Assembly: GCA_002393835.1 (NCBI GenBank)
Contig: DGTW01000373.1
Location: 1-21,682 of the forward strand
Direction: 5' to 3'
From: Treponema sp. UBA4326
GTDB taxonomy: Bacteria > Spirochaetota > Spirochaetia > Treponematales > Treponemataceae
DNA length: 21,682 nt
Shown here: one piece after another, positions 14,659 through 21,682 of the stretch
Layout: every line of letters begins with the position of its first letter
Numbering within the stretch: position 1 is the stretch's first letter
The notes under the pieces: generated by a model
Told to the model about the DNA's origin: nothing
Databases searched by the model: none
Seen by the model: only the letters and a program-made list of their open reading frames with translations
Position numbers and translations under genes: made by a program

Positions 14659-15822
14659 CTAAGCTAATATCTCATCCGCAAGTTTTTCCAGCTGCGAGAC
14701 AGTTTCAGCGGTCATTGAAATCTTTACGCTGACTTTACTTTCACAAATCGTGATATTCTTGCTTTCTACAAACATGGCGGCCATTCCTTTGTTTGCCATT
14801 GGTGCCCAGCTGCCGTTTTCGATGAAGGCGATTTTTCGATTCTGGTAGTTCCGCTCGGTAAGATGGTCGATGAATTCCCGCATTATCGGGAAAATTCCGC
14901 CGTTGTAGGTCGTTGTGGCCAAAACGAGTTTTCCGTAACGGAAGGCATCTTCAACGCACTCGTAGGTGTCTTCTCGGGCGAGGTCGGAAATTGCGACTTT
15001 GGGACAGCCTTTTGCTTTCAAGATTTCGGCCAGCTTTTCAGCGACGGCTTTTGTATGTCCGTAAACCGAAGTATAGAGAAGACAAACGCCCTCGCTTTCT
15101 ACGCCGTAAGAAGTCCAGATATTGTAGAGACGGACAGCTTCTTTTGCTTCACCCCCCTGCAAAACCGGGCCGTGAAGGGAACAAATATGCTCAATCTGGC
15201 AAGACTCAGCTTTTTTGAGGGCTGCGGCGGCATTGGCTCCAAATTTTCCCACGATTCCGAAGTAGTAACGGCGAGCTTCACAAGCCCAGCCTTCCGGGTC
15301 TTCAACATCATTTGCACCGAATTTACCGAAAGCGTCTGCAGAAAAGAGAACTTTGTCGGTGGATTCATAAGAGAACAAAACTTCCGGCCAGTGAACATTA
15401 GGGGCTGCAACAAAATTGAGGGTATGTTTTCCAAGCTCCAGTTTTGCACCTTCAGCCACGACGACCTGCTTGTCTGCGAAATCTTCGCCGAACATAGACT
15501 TCATCATTACGAAAGCCATTTTTGAAGAGACGATTTTCGCATTCGGGTAGGCCTCAATGAATTTCCTGATGTTTGAAGAGTGATCCATCTCCATGTGATG
15601 AACTACGAGATAATCAGGATTTTTGCCGCCCAGAACATTTTTGATGTTTGAAAGCCATTCTTCCCCAAAATCCTCATCCACGCTGTCCATGATTGCAATT
15701 TTATCGTCAATAATCGCATAAGAATTGTAAGCCATACCGGCCGGAACATCGAACTGACCTTCAAAAAGGTCGATTTTGTGGTCATTTACACCAACATATT
15801 TGATAGAATCTGTAATCTGCAT
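14659..15822 (-). CDS. fprA: Flavodiiron protein (A-type flavoprotein, FprA)
   Basis: Reduces O2 to water, or NO to N2O, in the cytosol, protecting an anaerobe. At 387 residues it has class A length. The N-terminal metallo-beta-lactamase-like domain carries all the expected diiron ligands: His76, Glu78, Asp80 and His81 in HHMEMDHSSN, His144 in NVHWPE, Asp163 in SADAFG, and His217 in SLHGP. From about 245 comes a flavodoxin domain with the FMN phosphate loop TSVYGHT (251-257) and TTTYNGGIFP. There is no C-terminal rubredoxin or flavin-reductase extension, so the electron donor is encoded elsewhere. GGGAG is 6 bases before the ATG. An extended -10 promoter lies just upstream. O2 versus NO preference cannot be told from the sequence. 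Confidence 0.95.
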   Translation of the reverse strand: MQITDSIKYVGVNDHKIDLFEGQFDVPAGMAYNSYAIIDDKIAIMDSVDEDFGEEWLSNIKNVLGGKNPDYLVVHHMEMDHSSNIRKFIEAYPNAKIVSSKMAFVMMKSMFGEDFADKQVVVAEGAKLELGKHTLNFVAAPNVHWPEVLFSYESTDKVLFSADAFGKFGANDVEDPEGWACEARRYYFGIVGKFGANAAAALKKAESCQIEHICSLHGPVLQGGEAKEAVRLYNIWTSYGVESEGVCLLYTSVYGHTKAVAEKLAEILKAKGCPKVAISDLAREDTYECVEDAFRYGKLVLATTTYNGGIFPIMREFIDHLTERNYQNRKIAFIENGSWAPMANKGMAAMFVESKNITICESKVSVKISMTAETVSQLEKLADEILA

Positions 15823-15853
15823 AGAAGTCTCCCAGTAAAAAAAAGATAGAATA

Positions 15854-15862
15854 ATTATATCA
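15854..15862 (-). promoter_or_regulatory. Extended -10 promoter of the flavodiiron gene
   Basis: On the minus strand: TGATATAAT (15862-15854), within TTGTGATATAATT, which matches the purA promoter core. There is no good -35 at 17 or 18 bases, so the extended -10 would carry recognition. The leader would be about 25 bases and contains GGGAG. Confidence 0.6.
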
Positions 15863-15942
15863 CAAGTTTTGAGAAAAAAGAAAAAGATTTCTTAGTAGAG
15901 CCACTTGTGGAAAAATGCCCGAAGAATCGTCAGTGACTGAAA

Positions 15943-16503
15943 TCAGAAATGGCTCATTCCCTTTAAAATCATGTGGATGATGATGTCCGCAATAAAAGCA
16001 AGAGCCAGTAAACATGAAATAAAACGGAAAAGTGACTTTGGAAGATGATTTTTTATCGAAAGAATTGTAGGAATCACGCCATAAAAAAGAAGAAAGCCAA
16101 AAAGACCGAAAATAAGGACCGAACGCAGACAGACATAACCTGCAATATTACCAAAATTCCACGGTTCAGTATTGTAATCCCAGAGACGGATATTCATTCC
16201 GTGGAAAAGAAGGAAGCCGACGATGAATTCAAGAATTCCGCAGACAAAAAAACTGATTAAAAAGACCGCCAGAGGATTTTTTTGCCATCGCCAGATTGAA
16301 AGAGTCATGCAAAGGCCGCCCACACCGTAAATCGGAATCCATGGGCCGAAAGTTGTTCCCCTTTTTACAAAATAGCCCCAGGCCAGCTTGTAGAAAATCG
16401 TTTCGTAGATAAAGCCGCCGACTCCACTGAAAACCCAAATCATCAGAGCCACAAAGAGAAAATTTGTAAAATCAAGTTTTTCGTCTTTCAGGAGAATCTG
16501 CAT
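15943..16503 (-). CDS. Integral membrane protein of the PF06541 (CmpB-like) type
   Basis: Function unknown; the family is annotated as putative ABC-transporter type IV, without firm evidence. At 186 residues it has about five or six membrane segments. Recognisable family-like motifs are GGFIYETIFY in the first helix region, VKRGTTFGPWIPIYGVGG, GILEFIVGFLLF followed by RLWDYNTEPWNFGNIAGYVCLRS, and GVIPTIL. It lies 40 bases after ygiQ on the same strand, so it may be cotranscribed. The ATG at 16503 has no good Shine-Dalgarno, but an earlier in-frame start is not evident and the length fits. Confidence 0.75.
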   Translation of the reverse strand: MQILLKDEKLDFTNFLFVALMIWVFSGVGGFIYETIFYKLAWGYFVKRGTTFGPWIPIYGVGGLCMTLSIWRWQKNPLAVFLISFFVCGILEFIVGFLLFHGMNIRLWDYNTEPWNFGNIAGYVCLRSVLIFGLFGFLLFYGVIPTILSIKNHLPKSLFRFISCLLALAFIADIIIHMILKGMSHF

Positions 16504-16543
16504 AAGACAATTTTACATCTCGATTCTTGATTTCACAAGAAAT

Positions 16544-18436
16544 TTATTTCAGCAGAACCTTAATCAAATCTCTTCTTCCGGCCTTTTCCAGGGCTTCTTT
16601 TACCAGAGGCCAGTTTTCCCTTCGGTTGAATTGCAGGAGAGCGCGCTGTAAACGGCGTTCGTGTGCCCCACGGGCAACATAAACTTCTTCAAATTCTCCG
16701 TTTTCAAGGCGGTTACGGGGATTGAGGCCTGTCCAGTACATGCAGGTTGAAAGACTTCCCGGCGTGGGGTAGAAATCCTGCACCTGGTCGGGAACGAAGC
16801 CTGTTTTTTTGAGATAAAGGGCAACTTCAATCGCTTCGGCAAGTCCTGCTCCCGGGTGCGAGCAAATGTAATAGGGCACGAGATACTGCTTTTTACCCAG
16901 CTTTTTGTTCCATTCGGCGTACTCTTCGGCAAATTTTTCGTAAAGCTCATGGCTGCTCTTTCGCATGAGGCGGAGAAGTTTGTTTGAAACATGTTCCGGT
17001 GCGACTTTGAGCTGACCTGAAATGTGATGCTCCACCAGCTCCTTAAAGAAAGTCTTGTCCTTGTCCATCATCAGGTAGTCGAATCGGATTCCTGAGCGGA
17101 TAAAGACTTTTTTGACCTTCGGAAGAGAGCGCAGTTTCCGCAGAAGCTCCACATATTCCGTGTGATCCACATTCACATTCTTACAGGGATTTGTTCCCAT
17201 GCAGTCCTTGTTGGGGCAGGCACCCCTCTCTTTCTGGAAGCGACATGCATCGTGGCGGAAATTCGCCGTAGGACCGCCCACATCGTGAATGTAGCCCTTG
17301 AAGTCGGGATTTTCGGTGATTATTTTTGCTTCTTTTATGAGACTTTCGTGGCTCCGAGCCTGAATGCGCCTTCCCTGATGAAAGGTAATGGCACAGAATG
17401 AGCAGGCTCCAAAACAGCCCCTGGAGCTTACAAGGCTGAACTGGACTTCGGAGAGGGCCGGGATTCCTGTCTTTCCGTTTTCAGCCGGAGCGTCGTACAT
17501 GGGATGCCACTTTCGGGTAAAAGGAAGCTCGTAAATTGAATCGAATTCTTCTGTCGTAAGCGGGAGGGAGGCCGGCTCCTGCACAATAAAGCGGGCATCA
17601 ACCGGCTCAATCAGGCGATGGCCGTTAATCGCGTCAGTATTCTGCTCCTGAACGAGGTAACTTTCAGCAAAGAGCCTTTTGCATTCGCTCGTGTTTTTTG
17701 AGATTTCAGCGTAAGAAGGCAGCATTATGGCAAGATTTTTGTCATTCTGTGCTTGTCCTGGAATCTCCTTTTTCTGACTCGCAGCCCCATTCCACAAACG
17801 ATATTCTGGCAACTCATCCTGTTTACTCGTGTACCAGACCGTTCCCCTCACGCCTCGAATGGCCTTAGCAGGAATCCCTTCCCGCAATTTTGCCGCAATT
17901 TCCAGAATCGAGTGCTCGCCCATGCCGTACATGAGCAAATCTGCCTTTGAATCAAGCAAAATTGAACGGCGCACGGTGTTTGACCAATAATCATAGTGGC
18001 TTGTCCGGCGCAGGCTGGCCTCAATTCCGCCGATAAGGACATTCACGCCCTTGTAAGCTTCACGGATTTTTGAAACATAAGTGATAAGCGCCCTGTCCGG
18101 CCTGTGGCCCGCAACTCCGCCGTGGGCATAAACATCCTCGCTTCGGGGTTTGTTGTTGGCAGTGTAATTTGAAACCATTGAGTCCATGGCACCCGCACTC
18201 ACCAAAAAACCGAGTTTTGGCCGCCCGAATTTGCGGAATTCTTCAACATTCTTCCAGTCAGGCTGGGGCAGAATAGCCACGCTGTATCCGTTTGCCTCCA
18301 GAAGCCGCCCCAAAAGAGCCGAAGCAAATGAAGCATGATCAACATAAGCGTCACCTGACACAAAAACAAAATCAGGTTCGTCTATGCCTCGGTCGAGAAG
18401 GTCTTGCTTTGAAACTGGAAGGAAGGGATTTTTCAT
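16544..18436 (-). CDS. ygiQ: YgiQ-family radical SAM protein (UPF0313)
   Basis: Probable 4Fe-4S/S-adenosylmethionine enzyme whose substrate is not known for the family. At 630 residues it has the usual order: an N-terminal cobalamin-binding-like domain (VFVSGDAYVDHASFASALLGR, FLVSAGAMDSMVSNYTA, LIGGIEASLRR), then the cluster motif RGCFGACSFCAI with Cys341, Cys345 and Cys348, a second Cys group (ERGACPNKDCMGTNPC), and KVAPEH with QDFYPTPGS near the C-terminus. Residues about 217-234 (including KKEIPGQAQNDKN) look like an in-frame insertion from a dispersed palindromic element. No good ribosome binding site or promoter was found upstream of the ATG at 18436. It diverges from the deaminase gene at 48 bp. 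Confidence 0.93.
   Translation of the reverse strand: MKNPFLPVSKQDLLDRGIDEPDFVFVSGDAYVDHASFASALLGRLLEANGYSVAILPQPDWKNVEEFRKFGRPKLGFLVSAGAMDSMVSNYTANNKPRSEDVYAHGGVAGHRPDRALITYVSKIREAYKGVNVLIGGIEASLRRTSHYDYWSNTVRRSILLDSKADLLMYGMGEHSILEIAAKLREGIPAKAIRGVRGTVWYTSKQDELPEYRLWNGAASQKKEIPGQAQNDKNLAIMLPSYAEISKNTSECKRLFAESYLVQEQNTDAINGHRLIEPVDARFIVQEPASLPLTTEEFDSIYELPFTRKWHPMYDAPAENGKTGIPALSEVQFSLVSSRGCFGACSFCAITFHQGRRIQARSHESLIKEAKIITENPDFKGYIHDVGGPTANFRHDACRFQKERGACPNKDCMGTNPCKNVNVDHTEYVELLRKLRSLPKVKKVFIRSGIRFDYLMMDKDKTFFKELVEHHISGQLKVAPEHVSNKLLRLMRKSSHELYEKFAEEYAEWNKKLGKKQYLVPYYICSHPGAGLAEAIEVALYLKKTGFVPDQVQDFYPTPGSLSTCMYWTGLNPRNRLENGEFEEVYVARGAHERRLQRALLQFNRRENWPLVKEALEKAGRRDLIKVLLK
17738..17770. 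repeat. Degenerate dispersed palindromic element inside ygiQ
   Basis: On the minus strand the DNA encoding KEIPGQAQNDK has the layout GGAGATTCC...CAAGC...GAATGACA, that of a widespread class of short bacterial interspersed repeats (recalled pattern, not searched). It keeps the ygiQ frame open. It falls between the cobalamin-like domain and the LPSYAEISKN segment, where related proteins as I recall them have no such sequence. Confidence 0.45.
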
Positions 18437-18465
18437 ACAAGATTAGAATAACCGAAATCAGCATT

Positions 18466-18482
18466 TTATGATATAATCATAA
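18466..18482 (+). promoter_or_regulatory. Extended -10 promoter inside a palindrome, before the deaminase gene
   Basis: TGATATAAT (18469-18477) is a perfect extended -10. It is embedded in the perfect 7-bp inverted repeat TTATGAT-ATA-ATCATAA (18466-18482). The -10 ends 8 bases before the ATG at 18485, so the transcript probably starts at or one base before the A of the ATG. There is no -35 match and no Shine-Dalgarno. The palindrome may be an operator. Confidence 0.6.
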
Positions 18483-18484
18483 GT

Positions 18485-18937
18485 ATGAAATACATGGATG
18501 AAGCTTTAAAAGAAGCATACGACGGTATCAAAAACAAAGACGGCGGCCCTTTCGGCTGCGTAATCGTTAAAGACGGCAAAATCGTCGGGCGGGGACACAA
18601 CAGGGTTCTTCTCAAGCACGACCCAACTTGCCACGGCGAAATGGAAGCAATCCGGGATACCTGTAAAAATCTCGGCACTCACGACCTGTCTGGCTGTGAA
18701 CTCTACACCACTGCAGAACCATGTCCTATGTGCTTAGGAGGAATTCTCTGGGCAAATATACGGAAGGTTTTCTACGGATGCACTGTAGACGATACGGACA
18801 AAATCGGATTCCGTGACGACGAATTCTACAAATGCTTTGAAGGAAAAGACGGGCTTTATTCGGCACAGGAATATGACCGTGCCGAATGTCTCAAGCTCTT
18901 CGACGACTATTCAAAAATGAATGCCGAACGATACTAG
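18485..18937 (+). CDS. Nucleoside deaminase, guanine-deaminase-like
   Basis: Zinc hydrolase of the cytidine deaminase fold. The zinc site is complete: His50 and catalytic Glu52 in CHGEMEAI, and Cys80 and Cys83 in EPCPMC. The stretch YGCTVDDTDKIGFRDDEF and the 150-residue length fit the bacterial guanine deaminase branch (guanine to xanthine) better than tRNA adenosine deaminase; this assignment is inferred. The usual HAE is HGE here. The first ATG (18485) is used; a second Met three codons on (18494) also lacks a ribosome binding site, so leaderless translation is likely. It ends before a strong bidirectional terminator. Confidence 0.85.
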   Translation: MKYMDEALKEAYDGIKNKDGGPFGCVIVKDGKIVGRGHNRVLLKHDPTCHGEMEAIRDTCKNLGTHDLSGCELYTTAEPCPMCLGGILWANIRKVFYGCTVDDTDKIGFRDDEFYKCFEGKDGLYSAQEYDRAECLKLFDDYSKMNAERY

Positions 18938-18955
18938 AAAAAATTAAATAGCGCT

Positions 18956-19000
18956 AAAAAAAGCTGATTTAGCACAAATGTACTAAATCAGCTTTTTTTT
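18956..19000. terminator. Bidirectional rho-independent terminator
   Basis: A perfect 17-bp inverted repeat with arms at 18956-18972 and 18983-18999 and a 10-base loop. The core is AGCTGATTTAG/CTAAATCAGCT, with seven A on the left and eight T on the right. It ends the deaminase on the plus strand and the glgP-nfu transcript on the minus strand. The last T residues overlap the TAA stop of the nfu gene. Confidence 0.92.
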
Positions 19001-19235
19001 ACTGTTCCTGAACAACCTCAGTTACTTCAGGACAAGCATCTTTAAGATAGCGCTCAACGCCCATTTTGAGGGTCATAAGTGCCATCGGGCAAGAGCCACA
19101 AGCACCTGTGAGACGCAAGTGAACACGGTTCTGCTCGTCGATTGAGACGAATTCCATGTCACCGCCGTCTGCCTGCAACTGCGGGCGGAACATATCAAGT
19201 GCTTCCAGAACGGTAGCTTCCTGTTCTTTTGTCAT
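18999..19235 (-). CDS. NifU C-terminal-domain (Nfu-type) Fe-S scaffold protein
   Basis: A small (78-residue) carrier that holds and passes on iron-sulfur clusters in the cytosol. The motif LTGACGSCPMALMTLKMGVE carries the CxxC pair (Cys46, Cys49); ALDMFRPQLQADGGDMEFV before it is the typical N-terminal helix of the domain. The ATG at 19235 is chosen because GAGGAG lies 6 bases upstream; an earlier TTG at 19241 overlaps that site. It starts 12 bases after glgP, whose stop abuts the Shine-Dalgarno, so the two are probably cotranscribed. It is a stand-alone Nfu domain without the A-type or IscU-like part seen in NfuA or full NifU. Confidence 0.9.
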   Translation of the reverse strand: MTKEQEATVLEALDMFRPQLQADGGDMEFVSIDEQNRVHLRLTGACGSCPMALMTLKMGVERYLKDACPEVTEVVQEQ

Positions 19236-19247
19236 AAACAACTCCTC

Positions 19248-21682
19248 TTATGCGTTTTTAATCTCGCTGTCATCAACAATAACTTTCTTCAGGTGCCAAA
19301 TATCTCTTACGTAGTCTTCAATAGTTCTGTCAGATGAGAACTTGCCTGAATTTGCAATATTGATGAGAGCCTTTCTTGCCCAGCCTTTTTTATCGGCATA
19401 GGCTTTTGCGACTTCTTCCTGTGCCTTACAGTATTTGTCGAAATCAGCAAGTACATAATAAATATCTGGACGCTGTCCTTCAACACCATAAACCAAAGAA
19501 TCGTGAATTTCTTTGAAAATCTGCCGTGTCGGATCATAAGTTCCATCAACAAGCTGCTCAACAACCTTTTCAAGGGCAGGATTGCGTTCAAGATACTGCT
19601 GAGGATTGTAAGAATGTTCTTCTTCCATTTTGAGAATTTCCGGCGTTGTGAGACCAAAGACGAATCCGTTTTCTTTGCCAGCTTCATCAAAAATCTCGAT
19701 GTTAGCACCGTCGAGGGTTCCGATTGTAAGGGCTCCGTTTACCATAAACTTCATGTTTGATGTTCCCGAAGCTTCTTTTCCGGCTGTTGAAATCTGCTCA
19801 GAAACATCCGCTGCCGGGAAGATTTTTTCTGCAACAGAAACTCGATAGTTCTCAATGAAGACGACACGGAGCTTGCCACCAATACGGCGGTCATTGTTTA
19901 CACGCTCCGCAACTGTATTGATAAGCTTGATAATTGCTTTTGCACGGCGATAACCAGAAGCCGATTTTGCACCAAAAATGAATGTGCGGTTTGGCGGATT
20001 ATAGCTCGGATCTTCGATAATTCGGTTGTAAAGATACATGATGTGAAGAACATTGAGGAGCTGCCTCTTGTACTCATGGAGTCGTTTTACCTGAACATCA
20101 AAAATTGAATCGGGGTCAAGGAATTCATTCTGCTTGTGCTTGAGGTAATCGACAAGTGCTTCCTTATTGTGGCGTTTAATCTGCATGAGTTCATCAAGTG
20201 AAGCGGCATCATCAGCAAATTTCTCAAGTTCCTTGAGCTTGGTAAGGTCTTTTTCCCAACCATGGCCAATTCGCTTTGTAATGAATTCGGCAAGCTCCGG
20301 GTTAGCATTCAAAAGCCAGCGTCGCTGAGTGATACCGTTTGTCTTGTTGTTGAACTTTTTGGGGTAAAGGGCATACCAGTCTTTAAGCTCCTGATTTTTA
20401 AGAAGCTCCGTATGAAGGGCAGCAACGCCGTTTACGCTGTAGCCTGCGTGGATTGCCAGCCATGCCATGTAAACTTTTCCATCGTGAATGATAGACATGT
20501 GATTCTGCTTTGAGTAGTCAGTTGGATATTTTGCACGAAGCTCAATCATAAAGCGGCGGTTGATTTCTTCAACAATCTGATAGATTCGTGGGAGCAGTCC
20601 CTGGAAGATTGAAATGTCCCATTTTTCAAGGGCTTCAGCAAGAATAGTATGATTGGTGTAGGCAAAGGTCTTCTGAACGATTTCCCAGGCCGCATTCCAG
20701 CCAATGCCATATTCATCCAGCAAGATTCGCATAAGCTCAGGGATAGCCACAACCGGGTGAGTATCATTAAGCTGAATTGCGTGAAGTTCCGGGAATTTTG
20801 AGAAATCAGTTCCGTAGTTGTTTACAAAGCGATGAACCAAATCCTGCAAAGAAGCAGAGCAGAAGAAATACTGCTGCTTGAGTCGGAGGACTTTTCCCTG
20901 AGGACCATTGTCATTTGGATAAAGAACTCTGGTTACATTTTCTGCACTATTCTGGCGGAAAACAGCCTCATTGTAGCGCATGTCATTGAAAAGCTGCAAA
21001 TCGAAGCCATTAGGACTTGAAGCCTGCCAGAGACGGAGTGTGTTCACAGTGTTTGTGTCATAGCCAACAATTGCAATATCGTAAGGAGTAGCAGTAACTT
21101 CCTCGGCATTTTCGATATAGAAACGATCCTGACCGTCCGGGGTTTTTCCGTACTTAATTTCACCGCCGAATTTGACAGTTACAGCAAGGTCAGAGCGTTT
21201 GATTTCCCATGGATCGCGGTGTTTGAGCCAGTTATCAGGATATTCAACCTGATAGCCGTTCTCGATTCGCTGCTCAAACATGCCGTACTGATAGCGGATT
21301 CCGTATCCGTGGCCCGGATAATCCAAAGTAGCAAGAGAATCAAGGAAACATGCAGCAAGTCGACCAAGACCACCATTGCCTAAACCAGCATCTGGCTCCT
21401 CGTCCTCAACAAGATTGTAATTGATGTTCATGTCTGCAAGAACTTTTTTGACCTCATCTTTGATTCCAAGGTTGATGAGGTTGTTGCTCAAAGCTCGTCC
21501 CATCAAAAATTCTGCTGAAAGATAGAAAAGCTGCTTTGTAGGCTTTTTTTCGTACTGATTTCGAGTAGCCATCCAGGCCGGCATAATCAATTCCTGAACA
21601 GAAGCAGAAACTGCATCAAACAAATCGTGGCTGTTAGCCTGAGAAATGTCTTTTCCGTACTGTCGGCGAAGACGAGCGGAAA
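19248..21682 (-). CDS. glgP: Glycogen/starch phosphorylase, N-terminus cut by the window edge
   Basis: Releases glucose 1-phosphate from glycogen or maltodextrin with pyridoxal phosphate. The frame is open to base 21682 (reading ...RRQYGKDISQANSHDLFDAV), so only the first few tens of residues are missing; a TTG at 21623 is internal. Signatures are FYLSAEFLMGRALSNNL, EPDAGLGNGGLGRLAACFLDS, QLNDTHPVVAIPELMR, NGITQRRWL, DVQVKRLHEYKRQLLN, and the PLP site SEQISTAGKEASGTSNMKF with the cofactor lysine codon at 19751-19749. The usual GTGNMK is GTSNMK. The length fits a bacterial catalytic core without a long regulatory extension. It is followed by the Nfu gene in the same unit. It indicates that the organism stores or uses alpha-glucan. 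Confidence 0.96.
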   Translation of the reverse strand, partial: SARLRRQYGKDISQANSHDLFDAVSASVQELIMPAWMATRNQYEKKPTKQLFYLSAEFLMGRALSNNLINLGIKDEVKKVLADMNINYNLVEDEEPDAGLGNGGLGRLAACFLDSLATLDYPGHGYGIRYQYGMFEQRIENGYQVEYPDNWLKHRDPWEIKRSDLAVTVKFGGEIKYGKTPDGQDRFYIENAEEVTATPYDIAIVGYDTNTVNTLRLWQASSPNGFDLQLFNDMRYNEAVFRQNSAENVTRVLYPNDNGPQGKVLRLKQQYFFCSASLQDLVHRFVNNYGTDFSKFPELHAIQLNDTHPVVAIPELMRILLDEYGIGWNAAWEIVQKTFAYTNHTILAEALEKWDISIFQGLLPRIYQIVEEINRRFMIELRAKYPTDYSKQNHMSIIHDGKVYMAWLAIHAGYSVNGVAALHTELLKNQELKDWYALYPKKFNNKTNGITQRRWLLNANPELAEFITKRIGHGWEKDLTKLKELEKFADDAASLDELMQIKRHNKEALVDYLKHKQNEFLDPDSIFDVQVKRLHEYKRQLLNVLHIMYLYNRIIEDPSYNPPNRTFIFGAKSASGYRRAKAIIKLINTVAERVNNDRRIGGKLRVVFIENYRVSVAEKIFPAADVSEQISTAGKEASGTSNMKFMVNGALTIGTLDGANIEIFDEAGKENGFVFGLTTPEILKMEEEHSYNPQQYLERNPALEKVVEQLVDGTYDPTRQIFKEIHDSLVYGVEGQRPDIYYVLADFDKYCKAQEEVAKAYADKKGWARKALINIANSGKFSSDRTIEDYVRDIWHLKKVIVDDSEIKNA

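Noticed and set aside
14645..14662. TTAGGA/TCCTAA inverted repeat at the convergent ends of the barrel and flavodiiron genes
   Set aside because: Only six A/T-rich pairs, overlapping the stop codons and with no T-run on either strand. This is not enough to call a terminator.
14863..15525. 220-residue open frame on the plus strand
   Set aside because: It is antisense to the flavodiiron gene, which has a full set of metal ligands. The translation has no family features and no ribosome binding site.
16524..16541. TTCTTG/CAAGAA inverted repeat between ygiQ and the PF06541-like gene
   Set aside because: Six weak pairs with no T-run; easily expected by chance in AT-rich DNA.

Overview
The window looks like chromosome from a host-associated, anaerobic treponeme (Spirochaetota), probably of the pectin-degrading rumen or gut group. 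This is inferred from protein character, not from a search. The signs are spirochete-style lipoproteins with short lipoboxes, an outer-membrane barrel ending in Phe, a secreted pectinolytic pair, a flavodiiron oxygen-scavenging protein, an AT-leaning genome, and GC-rich palindromic intergenic elements.

Layout. (1) 1-1018, minus: purA, cut by the left edge, with a near-consensus promoter. (2) 1114-5881: a secreted carbohydrate-active locus. An exported protein of unknown function and an SGNH/CE12-type pectin or rhamnogalacturonan acetylesterase with a C-terminal membrane anchor lie on the minus strand. A lipoprotein PL1 pectate lyase is divergent on the plus strand. Together they would deacetylate and cut pectin at the cell surface. 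GC-rich palindromic elements flank this block at about 1864-1966 and 5882-5964. (3) 6055-7623: a PutP-type sodium/proline symporter. (4) 7652-10970, minus: an XRE-type repressor, an iron-containing alcohol dehydrogenase, and a NitT/TauT-like ABC binding protein with its permease but no ATPase gene. (5) 11092-14648, plus: a 749-residue lipoprotein and a barrel-like outer-membrane protein 2 bp apart, transcribed away from the XRE gene. The shared spacer carries three copies of the operator-like motif ATTACCT-N4-AGGTT. (6) 14659-18436, minus: flavodiiron protein, a PF06541-like membrane protein, and a YgiQ-type radical SAM protein with an apparent in-frame insertion of a dispersed palindromic element. 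(7) 18485-18937, plus: nucleoside (guanine-type) deaminase with a probably leaderless promoter. (8) 18999-21682, minus: glycogen phosphorylase (cut by the right edge) and a small NifU-type Fe-S scaffold, sharing a bidirectional terminator with the deaminase.

The best candidate for an undescribed system is region 5: an XRE repressor, a three-site operator array straddling a predicted promoter, a large Tyr/Ser-rich lipoprotein with no recognisable family, and a partner outer-membrane barrel. It is visibly more AT-rich than its surroundings. Other items for a second look are the GG-TM-Lys tail on the esterase, the 12-bp perfect inverted repeat at the predicted 5' end of the pectate lyase mRNA, the terminator abutting the start of the 1114-1806 gene, and the palindromic element inside ygiQ. 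No rRNA, tRNA, CRISPR array, transposase or integrase was seen.
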